Positions 48,940 through 62,955 of a stretch of DNA of 64,000 nucleotides are shown piece by piece (positions within the stretch are counted from its first letter, which is position 1; the number at the start of each line of letters is the position of its first letter). The position numbers and the translations under genes are program-made. The notes beneath the pieces are model-generated. The model was not told the origin of the DNA, made no database searches, and saw only the letters and a list, made by a program, of their open reading frames with translations. Source of the DNA: Urechis unicinctus (Eukaryota; Annelida; Polychaeta; Xenopneusta; Urechidae); contig CM067354.1 in the NCBI GenBank assembly GCA_034190875.2, forward strand, positions 35,433,707 to 35,497,706, written 5' to 3'.

Positions 48940-50460
48940 CACGCTTTGACGTTTTATGTTTTTGAGTGATCATCAGTGTTTACAACCCTCACGGCAATAC
49001 CACTCACCTAGACCTGTCTATTTTCTTTTTCACCACCCTTCATACTTGTTGACGATTCGTGACGCCTGATGAGCATTGATGAAATAAGAGAATGCAATTC
49101 CCAATCCATGGGCCATTGCTTTGGGCGGGTAGACATCTCTGAGATCCCGCAAAAACCTACATCACCACTAATGAAAGGCTTCAAGCACCATATCTCATGA
49201 CACGACTGTGAAGTCGAGATATCATCGGGAAAAAAACCCCCAACCTGAGTTCTGTTTATAGACACTGTGATCGTTACTAACCAATGAATAACCGCCAACG
49301 AAAGCCCTGTCAAATCAACTGGTGTGATGAGGATAATAATGACGACGATGATGACGCCGGCGATAATAATGACGATGACTAAGCTAATGATGATGATGAC
49401 GACGATGATGATAGTTATAACGACGACGATGTTAATGGTGGTGATGATGAGGAGGAGGAGAAGGGAGGAGCAGGGGAAGAGGAAGAGGAGGAGGAGGAGG
49501 AGGAGAAGGAGGAGGAGGATGAAGATGAAGAGGAGGAGTTGGATGAGGATGAGGAGGGGTAGGACAGGGTACAGAGGGAGAGAAGGAGGAGGGTATGTGG
49601 TCCTCGACAGTTAATGTTATTCATAAGCATTTGTTACAAAGCGTGATACATATCAAGCAACCATATCCACGAGCTGCGGTCAGCGATCATGGAAGCACAA
49701 AGATGGTCTAGATATGTTAAACAATTGGTGTTCCACTGAATCATATCTGCTTTTTTTTAACGACAAGTGTGCACCTTAAGTTTCCCATAAAAGGTTATGA
49801 GTTAATATTTGACCATATGCTAATTTCACGTTAACGATTACGAATCATGTAGACTCAACAATGTACAAAATGTGCAACATCTTAAAATTATTTGCATGAA
49901 TGTGTTAGATGGTGCTATTAATCCTCTAATTAAAACATAATTCCGGGACACCTCTCACTTTTAAACATTAATTTGCAGATCATAATGTACCTTAAGCCGC
50001 ATTGGACATAACTTCAAGGTAAAATATGTCCGTATAGAATAAATGCTTATGAAACAATGTTTCACTATGCGATTTAATATCACAATACAACAGCACATCT
50101 CGCTTTGAGGTTTTCCGACCACTTACCATTGTTGTTTTTATATATTGTTATTCTTACTCAGCTCTAAGTGCAAAAACAACATGTCTAAATTGTGGCTGGC
50201 GGGGATACTGGTGTCATCCAAAATAGCCAAATGTCACCCGCATGACAATGTTTTATATCTTTGAGAGCACAAGCATCAATCTTCTTACGGCATTCAGCGA
50301 GGAAAATATATTGATATGGATAAAATATATCAAAGGCGAGGTAACTGATAATGTCAAAGAGTGATGCGTTGCTGCATATCCTAGATTGTGTCAAAAATGT
50401 GATTTGATTCGCTGTATACAATTTCAAGGTCTTTAGAGATTAAATCCGATTACTACTCAA
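48940..50460 (+). repeat. Dispersed repeat family R1, copy c, with (GAT)n-(GAG)n core at 49321-49565
   Basis: Same order as copy b: upstream TGAGTGATCATCAGTG part, trinucleotide core (GAT/GAC, here extended into GAG/GGA), then GTACAAAATGTGCAACAT through GCACATCTCGCTTTGAGG. Landmarks of copies b and c lie about 7.7-8.1 kb apart in direct orientation. The purine-rich GAG tract gives spurious arginine/lysine-rich and serine-rich frames. Confidence 0.75.
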
Positions 50461-53400
50461 ATCAACTTATTAAGCCATTTGTTTTGGTGTTCATGTTTTC
50501 AATACATGTTAAGATCACTTTGAATTATATCAAAAAGTTTTTATAATGGCGGCAGAAACACCTTATTTCCTTATACCAATGATACGATTCGCAACAATTC
50601 TATTTGTCTAACAGAACCTCCATACTAAATGCAAAATTTAACTTAAGCTCATCAAATCCACCCGAACATATAAGTGATTCCACTGAATGTCTCTACTGTT
50701 GCAAAAAAACAACAACAACCCAAATATATCTGCGCTGGGCGAACCATGAAATGATGTCATTGCATCTAAGTTGAGCTTGATCGCTTATCCGAATGCTTGA
50801 TCGTGGCGGACAATACCTAATTCACTAACCCTTCAGTGCTCACTTATTCCATAAAGCATCATCAAAGGAGGAGACATAGTCACAGATGGCGATTGAAGTT
50901 ATATTACTCACGCTACTTTTGTTTCTCTGACGTTTCTAACTCTGAATTCGGTCAAATCTATTGGATATATATCTTTATAAGCCATTGTCGATATTCGGCG
51001 GAGTGTATTAGTGTATTCTCGAATATAACTTTCTCTTCATTTGTAATTAAGAAGTTGACTATAAACGCCTATATTTCTGGCTTTATAGGTATCTGATATT
51101 TTATCGCACATAGAAATCATATGATAATATAGTGGTTTGCTACTGATAAAAACATTCGACATTGTCGACATTGCACCAACCCCGGGTATGCTTTCTATAT
51201 CACCTGGTAAAATATTGCTTGATATGATTAGCATATGAGAGAGTGCTAATTGAGCAATTTGTCCTCAAATATTCAGCCCGATTGGATGTTGGTAAGATAG
51301 ATAAAACATTCTGCTATTGCGATTTTGTGCATCAATTTCTTTTTAAACCCGTCGTGTATAGTAATGGTTAACAAAATTGTTGTTGGAACAGTCTAAGACA
51401 CGTATAATCTGTAAATGAGACTCATAAATATGTCAAATGAGGGATTCACGGGCTTTGTGGGGCCCATTATCTGCGAACAGTTTTACAATTTATGTTAGAA
51501 ATCTCCTTGACTATGCACCATCGAATGAGCTGTTCACCAGGGGAACCATCAATATACCTCTAGCCGTTATCGCTACATAGGATAGATAATGCATAAATCG
51601 TAAGGTTTTGCGACAGCAAGAAAGGTGTGAATTACAATGTCAATTTCAGTGTCGGTGTATGCCCAGGAACATTTATCTTCATCTAGAGCTTGTAGTGTGA
51701 CTTTCAAGTATTTAATTAGAACGGGCCACTGTGCAAATTCTGATGCTTAAATGGATTTTAATATGCGAAATATGAAATAGATGTGGACGTTCGACGTATG
51801 GTCGAACCTATCGAACAGAAACGCGTTATGTAGGGCAAGAGAAGCATTCTCTTGCTAAAGTAAATGGGAATGACGTTTTGGAGTTCTCATTACAGGCACC
51901 ATTATAAGGTAGATCAATGTTGGTTGATTGATTTTGCTTACTGTGGTTAAGACATCTTAATTGTGACCCCTAAATTTCTAACAAAGCTGAGTGTTGGTGT
52001 TTAAACAGAAGTAAGTATTGGCAGCCTCTCCACCAAGTGCTACAGTTCAAGCATATTCTGCATATGCTTGCCTATTTAATGTTTATAGCATATAATATGC
52101 ATGAGTACTGTGGCCTGCCTCAGGCCGAGATTTCCTAATGTGTGTATTTCAATATCAGACATGTAAAAAGTAGTTACTGGAGAAAAAACAACTAGGAATA
52201 TAAACACAAGGCGATATGGGTCAAATAGTAAGGAATTATCTCAGGCTTGTTAAGCCTTCCAAGGGTGTATTATCGAACACCATGCAACAGACATGACGAA
52301 GACTGCCTTTCAAGCTCTAAAGGCAACAAACTAATCAAAGCATTTGCATCCTTCTAATGCTGACATGACATGCATACAATATTTAGGGGAAGTTGCCGTT
52401 GCCTCTGACCCTACCTATTGAGAATGTTTTTTTTTAAATTGGACACTCCTCGTTGTGTCTTATTGTAATGACTAAACGTCGGTGCATTAGCGGCTGTGTG
52501 AGCCCTTTACTATGCCATGATTCGGGACTATTGATACGAGGCTATATGATGCATGACTGTCGGGCCATATATTGCGCCATATATTGCTCAATTGTGATGA
52601 TGGTCGAAAAACTACCAATTCACTGACTAGGCTGCATGATACGAAATACCCGGTTGACATAACTAGCAAGCTGTCACAACAAACCTAGCTAGCTCGACTG
52701 GGTCTTCCTTCTAAAGTAATGCGTTGATTTGCCACCGCAAACATCGCATATGATGCTGTTGCCAAAATGTAGGCATATTTAAATTGAGCGCAATCATACT
52801 GCAGGACTGAGCTTTTAAACGTCCAGTAACCTTCCGCTGTGTATCTCCAGAAGCATCCTGAATTTTGTTTGATTACGAGGCAATTCTCCGATTCGTAGCT
52901 CTATCATAATGTCAGCTAGTTGCAGGACATTCATCAGCGGTTTATGACCACAACAATAGATTAGGACTACGGAATGTCTCGATCGACTACTTGGAGGTCG
53001 GTCGTTAGGTCCGTTACTCACACACTGGAGTTAGTGTTGAGAGTATTTAGAACAGCAACGACTGAGCTGCTGTATCGAGGACGTTATGACGCTAGAGGCA
53101 ACAATAGATATAGTTGGAACTAATAAGGATACACAGTTTATGCACGTCTCGACAGTAATATGCAAAGGAATGATTTTTTTCAGACTGAGATCTTTAAAAT
53201 TGCACAATTCCCATGACAGTAGAGCGGACGGAAAATGCCTCTCAGTTTAATAAACGTTCTGTTAGATAAATAAGAGCTGAAATCGTTTGTCATCTTTTAA
53301 CAACCTTACTGCTTCCATAATAACGTTTTACAGGATTAGCTATGGTTAATGTGTCCATTTTATCAATAACGATGTCTACATGCAGGTGGTAATTAGCTCT

Positions 53401-56400
53401 TTTTAACAACGCGCTTGGCAAACAAGTCATGATCGCATCTGATGCTACGCCCTTAAAGTCGATATAACGGAAATGCCTGAATATGCAGACGCGTCCAGAT
53501 CAGCCATAACATAAAGCATATGCATGTATCCAACGCAATTCATTGGGCTGGCGCAAATGAACTTCGACAGTTCTTGTATATTGCCTTTCTAAATTGTGTT
53601 TCAGGGTGATTAATGTATCGCTGACCTTTTCGCACATGGCAAGTGTGGAAGCGCCTGGTTTATGTTGTTGATGGTGAAAAAACTTTGAAGGCATTGTAAT
53701 AGAACGCAATATCTAGGCATAAACCAGAAATCTATGAATGAAAAACTTCTCAGGTAGCCTGTAAAATCGCCCTGAGAGCATTGTGTACTAACGAGTGATG
53801 AGTTTGCCACGCATAATACATGCTTCTTGCTCTGTAGAGGCACATTTTGGCGTAAGAGATACTTATAAGCAGCCATTCCTATGTTTCATTAATGCTTTCT
53901 GGCTCCTCGCCGGGACTGTTTTGTTTCTATTGCGTCGATCGATGGACACATGTACCTTAAGGAGAAGACAGTTATAAAATTTAATATATATGTTCTACTT
54001 GCCGTTTATTCGTGATGAAGGAAAGCAGCAATACAATATGTCTACCGGTGCGTTGAATGATATAATATAGTACGTATTCTTCATATTCTGTAGATTACGT
54101 ACCCCTAAATATTTCCTGTATTGATTAAGCATCGTTTTGCCCGTGAATCAATATAACGCTGGTTTTGCTGTAAAAAAAAAACCCCATTCTTCGACTTACA
54201 CTATAAAGAGCTACAGTATGAATCATAAATATGTTGTTCCAACAAATACGCTAATTATTCCATATCAAACAACCCTGTGGATAAAGGTGGGAAAGAAAAG
54301 TAGCATGTCCGGCAAATAATCAAGCTCTTGTTAACAAATATTCAATAATTAAACTTTAAACTGGTAACTTATATATTTATGAACACTATTAGAATTGAAC
54401 TGACATTGATGACTATAATCGGTTTGCAGACGCGACTGATGTACCACAAGAATGACCATGATCTCTGTGGCAAAATATTCAACCCATGCAATAAGGAACA
54501 GGCTATAAGATCCCTCAATTTCTGATCTGCGAATAACATTGATTGCTATAGACGGTGCATACTTTTTAAGCCCTAATGAACGAATCCCAGCAGTGTCATA
54601 CGTTTCACTCCAAATTATTCTTTTTGCTATTATGCAATTATATTTCCTTTGGCAAGCCAAATAGTTTACCAAAATTAAACACTAACCCATGTCTGCTATC
54701 AAGCTTTAATGCAAAGCCAATGTGTAAAACACTCATTGTTCTACACAAAGGAGCTGGAGCTAAATACGTAATTAAAATGACTACTTTGACGTCAGGGGAC
54801 AGAGATATATCACCGACCCCACTGATACTCAGGTCACTCATTATTATAGAAGGGAATATTCAGGTGCTGGGACGCTCTGACTCTTTAGGGCATATCGGCC
54901 GTATAAGGACCCGGATTACTATTGTACTGCATTGCCTGTACCTTATCATTCTCGTTATCTATTTGGCAAAGTGAGGTTTGGCACTGTATATATCTTGATT
55001 TAAGTTCCTGTCGGTTTTTGACGAATAAAGAAAAACCGCTATGACAGTTATCCAGGTTATTGCCCTAATGAAGGACAAATAAATACTGCCATTGTTGTTA
55101 AAGATACTTTAGAGCCAGCATGCTGTGTTACTTGAACTAAATCCAAATGTGTTCCAAATAAAGATCATAATGGCTGAACAATGCCTAATGCTGCACAGAG
55201 TCTAGTGCGCAATATGAGCTACTAGGCAACGGTTAATTCAACCATTATTCAACCAGTGAAAGGGCTTTCTATTCCAAGTTATATATTGCATTTCGAAAGG
55301 CCAGACGGTCACGTAGGCTCACGAGATGAATAATATATGTCTCGACTTTTATAGAACTTAAATACATGACTTGATATGACTCGCTGCCGAGCCATTGTAC
55401 AACATGTATGTTGATTCTCAGGCGTATGCACTGGTATCACAGAGGATGAATGATCATGTTATGTAACCCTTTGGTCTAAGTCTGCTTTATACGAGCAGAT
55501 TACCCGTCGAAATTGTTTATCGAGGTAATATTTATAGATAGCTGCATATATAGATATGGCTTTATACACTACTGATATCTAAGGCCCTTTGTCAATTTCA
55601 TTTAGGGAACGACATATCGGGTCATAAAAAACAATATCTGCTTTTTGGCTCTCAGTTATTTATCTTGCGAGTATATGCAGTTCCGTCCTATGGACGTTCA
55701 CCAATTGGAACATATGACTGGTTCGATCGCTGGTCGTGGTTACATCCGTGGCGCGTGCCATTGGAAGTGGGTTTTGTAAGGAGACTGTCAGGGCACTGCT
55801 CATAATTAACACATTAGACTAATGACAACCTAGGGCATTGCTCGAGAGGCCGATATAACAGATCTTCTAACATAATTGACCTTGAAAGGGTTAGATTGAC
55901 ACTCATAGCATTAACCGATTTAGGTACAAACGTCCAACGTCAACTAATGATTGTGCCACTTCTAAAGCCATATTCTCATGAAATGTTTGTCATCAATGAG
56001 AAAATGCATTAATGTTGATGCGAAATGATAACGTCTGTCGATCGATATCGGGTTTTGTTTGGTTGTGATACATTAGTAGCTGCCTAGGAGACTACGATTG
56101 GTTTTGAACTGTTCCTTACTTCTGGCACCAACGGCTAATCATCTAACTCATGCAGTAAACAATTGTGGAATAGTCATGGTACGAAGTATGCAAAGAAGGA
56201 AAATGACATTACCAAACGGCCATGATGATATTATGCGTCAAAAGTATTCTTGTGCTATATGGCACGTTTGTGATTCGCGTACTTTACGCCGTGACACATT
56301 TGACCAAGTTACCAACTCGTGCTCACCCCATCTTGATATGTTAAGCAAAATTATGCATTTGAATACAGATTCAATTTTTATATCTATGTTACAATGCTGT

Positions 56401-58055
56401 GCCTCAAGTTTGTTTCTCAAATAACATTATAGCTGTTTGTGTTTTGTGTTGAAATAACAATAAGCAAATCCATACTGTGACCCACCCACAGTCAATAAAT
56501 ACCCCGACTATCATTTTAGGACATAGACTGACATGGTAATGACAAGTTAATTATCGACATTCGTTATTGGCACAAACATGGCAAAGTATTGAGGGTTGGG
56601 GTGCACGGTCAGCTATAGTATCCCATGACCAATATGTGCATGCAAATCAATTACATTCTATGGCGTTGCTTCTCATGCAATATATTAGAGCAATATGCTA
56701 TCTAAGCTGGCCGCAAACTGGAAAAACAATCACCGCTATAAATCGCCGTCCAATCATGCCGCCCAAGAAAATGATAACACAAGATCATTGCGCCTCATGC
56801 AGCAATTTCGTAAATTTAACCATCATCGAATCTTGATAGCAAATATAATTACAAACGTTTTCGCACTCTAGGTCAAGATTTATAATACGGCTTTATCTAG
56901 CATATCAACAGCAAGAATGTATAAAGCTCATGAAACAATGAACTGAAATGGCGCCAATCTGGCTAATAACATTAATTACGTGATGAAATTGGATGGAACG
57001 TTATCTATATCTGGCCATTAGAAGAGCTCCAGTGCTGTTAACGGTGAAGGGTCTTGTCTGAGGTTACTTTGGCTTTGTGGACGGATCAATGATTCTAGCA
57101 TTTATGTCTCGGATTAGCTTACAATGTTCTGTCACAAGCATGCAACAAGTATTTGGTACTTTATTGGACTTTATATGTCCAATGTGCGAATGGTTATATC
57201 CACTGTACATTACCCAGAAAGCACACCGCAATATATGACCAACATAGACCCACGCAAGCCGAGTGACAACCACGCCATACGGCACCACTCACAATAATCA
57301 ATGAGGTTCAACGCAATTGGCATGTTAAATTATACAATGGCAAGTCAAGAAACAAGGCGAGGTAAAAACATTATAAGGACAAATAATGTATATTTGACCG
57401 TTTATAAGAGCTGTCGACACCTGAGGATGCAATTGATTGATTATATTCCGCTAACCGAATTTGTTGGAAGTGGCTTCTAACATCACTTGGGTGTACCAGA
57501 AATCGGTTGAAGATGTTCTACAAATCCGTAACTGAGAGGGCACCAACGTACCTTGAAGATCTCATATCATATCTCTCTATACTCTAAAAGAATTGCGATC
57601 AGCTAACAAATGCTTGCTGCAAGTTTCTTCTGCGTTGTCAGAATTTACCATCACAAGAACGATGTCTTGTCTAAATATAAGGAGAACTAACTCTATTCAA
57701 TAGCAGTGGTAAATGATGAAATTCTCTGCTTCAAGTTGCGAATACTAAGTGCATTAATCAAATGTCGTTATTCCTATAAAACCTGACCGACCTGGAACGT
57801 ACTTTGTCAGCCGACACGTGCTTTTATCAACCGCCATTGCCATACTTTTCGGTGTACCGAATATCCCCGATGAATTTGCAAAGAAGTGAAAATGAAATTG
57901 GAATGTCAAAAGGGGCGCAACGGTTAACCATCTATTTTGATACCATTTTAAGCGTACGTGACGGTTTTGGTATTACATCACTATCTCAGGAGAAATTGCA
58001 TTTGCTGAAATATCATGCAACTTCTACAGAAATATTACGCCCGTTGACAAATACA
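50461..58055. other. Long stretch with no gene recognised
   Basis: Frames reach 132 codons (54576-54974, plus) without a recognised family, signal peptide or splice-linked neighbours. A trace of R2 lies near 51531-51590. Further diverged R1 material may continue to about 51.2 kb, but matches are too weak to delimit by eye. Confidence 0.4.
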
Positions 58056-60513
58056 TCGGCAATTTCTCAAGAGCTAGTATAATAGCTTGGATAGCCATCA
58101 TATTGTTTCTATAATCAATGACCACGCCATTCCGATGCCATTATCAGAGTGTTTAATAAAGCCGATGTATATCGTTCACATAAAATGGTTGAAGTCAACT
58201 AGCAGCATCGAACGTACACGTGTATTGCCTTGGCAAAATTGTTCCAACCGTTTACATAATTGCCTCAATGTGAAGCGAATAAGCAGCACGATACGCATTT
58301 AGCGAATTACCCCGCACTTACCATTACTTATCAGTTATTAAGCATACACAAGATGGGTTATTTATTCAGTATTGAGTAAGCATAAGGACTATTTAGAATG
58401 GCAATTTGAACATCACATATATGATATCTATGGATTATACATGCGTCTCTACGGTTGCCGTTGTACTGAATTAATACAAGGCCAAAATTCATCACCAAAA
58501 TAGACGCCAACCGAGGTTATTGAGCAAAGCGAAATAGAAATGGATTACATCATGTCAAATGGTGTCAAAACAGGTAATTTCATAGGCTTCTGCGCCTGTA
58601 CCATATTCTTTAGTGTGGTTATTTCTTGATGTAAAAACGTCATCTTGATATCCGGATAGTCATTACTTTATGAATACAGTCGCGCATTTTGAAAAATAGT
58701 TCTATCATATCATGAAATGAGATTTATTGAGTTTTATTGCCTCGTTTTAGAGTGAGCACCGTCGCATAATATTCGCGTATGTTTTTGTAATCTGTCATAT
58801 TTTTAAGGGCTCCGACGAATTCTGACAACGATTTTCCGCACCTTAAACTCGTTGTCGCCACGGATGCGCTGCCTAATGCAGGAACTTGCTCATCTTCGTC
58901 ATTATTTCCTTCTCTTTATTGTGAGTATCTTATTACTCTCCGCCTAGTTCTTCTCTTGTTTGTCGTCACCATATCGCTCTACTTCATCTATGAAGTCAAA
59001 CTTGACCAGGGATTTTCCATCATTTGTCTGTAAAAGCGAAACTACTAAACCTTGAAATTTCCAATCGAGGGAACCCTCCCAGACGATAGGCTAGGAATCG
59101 TTTAGCTCATCTGCATCAATGTCACCCCTTTACTCAAAAATAGATGATGCAAATGTTTAAAACTTTAAATATTTACGTCTGACATAGGTCATTCTAAAGA
59201 GGACATGTGTCTACACGTGGACGTCACATAATCTAGACACGTGGAAGAAGGGTGTGGCTATAAGTGCTCGTAAGTCTTCTTTGCAGCCTTTGTCATATTA
59301 ATTTTTTGGTGACAATAACGTTTAACTAATCCATTTACTTTGATATATGTGACAGCTTGCAATCATATAAAGGCATTAATGGTTTCTATAGTATTGCCAG
59401 TTGTTTTTTATATACGTAACTACTTATAACGTACCTGATATAGAAATGCACACATAAAGAAAACCTGAGGCAGGCAACGGTACTTCAACATTACATTCGA
59501 TAGACAGCTCATTCAAAACATCTCAGTCGTAATCTGGTAACTGCCACTACATTCAGCAGGCGAGCATATACTGAAGCTGCACCAGCTTAAAGCGGATATT
59601 ACTGCACCTTGTTACACCTGTAAGGAAATATCGATCAGAAGCAGGCCACATTTATCATACATATAAAATATGCGTATAAACGTTCCACAGTCGAGCATAT
59701 ACGGATGTTTGAAATGTGTCGCCTGGTGAATAGTCTGCAAAATACATGATGCTGCTTAAACGCCAACACCCGTCGTAATCCAATATGTGACTTGCACTTC
59801 CGGTTACGAGCGCTAGATGAGGATTCACGTTCTTCGGCATAAAACCAACTCTGATATTGATGTCCTAATTCATCCCCTTCCAAGCTGTCGTCAAACCTTA
59901 CGATTTATGCATTGGTTCTCTTAAGACACGAGCATGCAGATTGTATTATAATGGTACACACGGGCCTCTTTGACTTGTCTTATCATGAATTTGTCAGAAC
60001 TGACGAGGTCGCTTATGGTGGCATATGTGACATGTAATAAGGCTTTGTCAGTCGAATTCACCCGATTCATTCGACCGACTTCTTTTTGTAGTTTTCTTTT
60101 GAAGCAGATATGTACTTAGTATTGGCATGGTGTTAGGTAAACAAGTCTCATTGTGCAAAATTAAATATTGCACTAACAAAATATTACTAGATAACAAATT
60201 AATGTTGTTCATTTTTGTAGACATATGGAATAATTCTTGTGTTATCTTCTCAAATATCCGTTCACTGTTGAACGTTTGTCACATTTTCAGATGCGATAAA
60301 GCAAAGTTCTAAGGCAGTATACTCAAAGCGAGTTCATCATCATTGCTTATTGAAATGGCATGAAAGCTATCCTTCCCATTCAGACTGAAGTAAGATGCGG
60401 TTTTCTTCTTCGTGCGCTACATTTACTTGCCTGACAAAGTGCTTGTCGATAGATTTAGCTGCTTTTTGTGACGCCTATTACAGATTTTTTTCCTTCTACT
60501 AAAATTAATTCTT
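58056..60513 (+). repeat. Tandem duplication R5, copy 1 (2.46 kb)
   Basis: Matches 60514-62955 over its whole length, from TTCTCAAGAG and ATAATAGCTTGGATA to GACGCCTATTACAG and CTTCTACTAAAAT. Most differences are single-base gains or losses in short runs, with a few longer indels. Minus-strand frames of 61 and about 80 codons near 59635-59883 recur in copy 2, simply because the DNA is duplicated. Confidence 0.95.
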
Positions 60514-62955
60514 CCGCAATTTTCTCAAGAGTTATAATAGCTTGGATACATCATTTTGTTTATATAATCAATGACCACGCCATTCCGATCCGATGCCATT
60601 ACAAAGGGTTTAATAAAGCCGATGTGTATAGTTCACCTATAAAATGGTTGAAAGTCAACTGCAGCATAGAAGTACACGGTATTGCCTGTGGCAAAATTGT
60701 TCCACCGTTTGATTAATTGCCTCAAATAAGCGAAATTAAGGCAGCCGATACGCATTTAGCGAATTTAACCCCGCACTTACCATACGTATCAGTTATAAGC
60801 TAAACCAGAGGGTTATTTAGTCAGTATTGGAGTAAGCATATTAAGGGACTATGACAATGGCAATTGAAATCACAATAGTTATTATGGTATAAATGCGTCT
60901 CTACGGTTGCCGTGTTCTGAATTAATAAAGCCAATATGCATCACCAAAATAGACGCCAACCGAGGTGATTGAGCGGAAGCGAAATAGAAATGGCATTAAC
61001 ATCATGTCAAATGGTGTCAAAACAGGTAATTTCATAGGCTTCTGCGCCTGTACCATATTCTAGTGTGGTTATTTCTTGATGTAAAAACGTCATCTTGATG
61101 TCCGGATAGTCATTACTTTATGAATACAGTCGCGCATTTTGAAAAATAGTTCTATCATATCATGAAATGAGATTTTTGAGTTTATTGCCTCGTTTTAGAG
61201 TGAGACCGTCGCATAATATTCGCGTATGTTTTTGTAATCTGTCATATTTTTAAGGGCTCAACTAAATTCTGACAACGGTTTTCCGCACTTAAACTCGTTG
61301 TCGCACGGAGCGCTGCCTAATGCAGGGACTTGCTCATCTTCGTCATTATTTCCTTCTCTTTATTGTGAGTATCTTATACTCTCCGCCTAGTTTCTCTTGT
61401 TGTCGTCACCATATCGCTCTACTTCATCTATGAAGTCAAACTTGACCAGGGATTTTCCATCATTTGTCTGTAAAAGCGAACTACTAAACCTTGAAATTTC
61501 CAATCGAGGGAACCCTCCCAGACGATAGGCTAGGAATCGTTTAGCTCATCTGCATCAATGTCACCCCTTTGAACCAGTAGCGATATCTTCTTACTCAAAA
61601 TAGATGATGCAAATGTTTAAAAACTTTAAATATTACGTCTGACATAGGTCATTCTAAAGAGGACATGTGTCTACACGTGGACGTCACATAATCTAGACAC
61701 GTGGAAGAAGGGTGTGGCTATAAGTGCTCGTAAGTCTTCTTTGCCAGCCTTTGTCATATTAATTTTTGGTGACAATAACGTTAACTAATCCATTTACTTG
61801 ATATATTTGACAGCTTGCAATATATAAAGGCATTAATGGTTTCTATAGTATTGCCAGTTGTTTTTTATATACGTAACTACTTATAAACGTACCTGATATA
61901 GAAATGCACACATAAAGAAAACTGGAGGCAGGCAACGGTACTTTCAACATTACATTCGATAGACAGCTCATTCAAAACATCTCAGTCGAATCTGGTAACT
62001 GCCACTACATTCAGCAGGCGAGCATATACTGAAGCTGCACCAGCTTAAAGCGGATATACTGCACCTTGTTACCACGTAAGGAAATATCGATAGAAGCAGG
62101 CCACATTTATCATACATATAAAATATGCTTATAAACGTTCCACAGTCGAGCATATACGGATGTTTGAAATGTGTCGCCTGGTGAATAGTCTGCAAAATAC
62201 ATGATGCTGCTTAAACGCCAACACCCGTCGTAATCCAATATGTGACTTGCACTTCCGGTTACGAGCGCTAGATGAGGATTCACGTTCTTCGGCATAAAAC
62301 CAACTCTGATATTGATGTCCTAATTCATCCCCTTCCAAGCTGTCGTCAAACCTTACGATTTATGCATTGGTTCTATTAAGACAAGAGCATGCAGATTGTA
62401 TTATAATGGTACACCACGGGCCTCTCTGACTTGTCTTATCATGAATTTGTCAGAACTGAAGAGGTCGCTTACGGTGGCATACGTGACATGTAATAAGGCT
62501 TGTCAGTCGAATTCACCCGATTATTCGACCGACTTCTTTTGTAGTTTTCTTTTGAAGCAGATATGTACTTAGTATTGGCATGGTGTTAGGTAAACAAGTC
62601 TCATTGTGCAAAATTAAATATTGCACTAACAAATATTACTAGATAACAAATTAACGTTGTTCATTTTTGTAGACATATGGAATAATTCTTGTTTATCTTC
62701 TCCTAAATATCCGTTCACTGTTGAACGTTTGTCACATTTTCAGATGCGATAAAGCAATTCTAAGGCAATATACTCAAAGCGAGTTCATCATCATTGCTTA
62801 TTGAAATGGCATGAAAGCTATCCTTCCCATTCAGACTGAAGTAAGATGCGATTTCTTCTTCGTGGCTACATTTACTTGTCTGACAAAGTGCTTGTCGATA
62901 GATTTAGCTGCTTTTTGTGACGCCTATTACAGGTTTTTTCCTTCTACTAAAATAA
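60514..62955 (+). repeat. Tandem duplication R5, copy 2 (2.44 kb)
   Basis: Head-to-tail second copy. It carries an extra GAACCAGTAGCGATATCTTC near 61570 that copy 1 lacks. The joint sequence AATTCTTCCGCAATT occurs at the copy 1/copy 2 boundary (about 60508) and again about 35 bases beyond copy 2 (about 62991). So the duplicated unit once extended a little further and lost bases at the inner joint. Confidence 0.95.

Noticed and set aside
54576-54974. 132-codon plus-strand frame
   Set aside because: No family signature, no splice context, and overlapped by open minus-strand frames.
59635-62338. Minus-strand frames found twice with nearly the same sequence
   Set aside because: Their repetition reflects the 2.45-kb duplication, not independent conservation.
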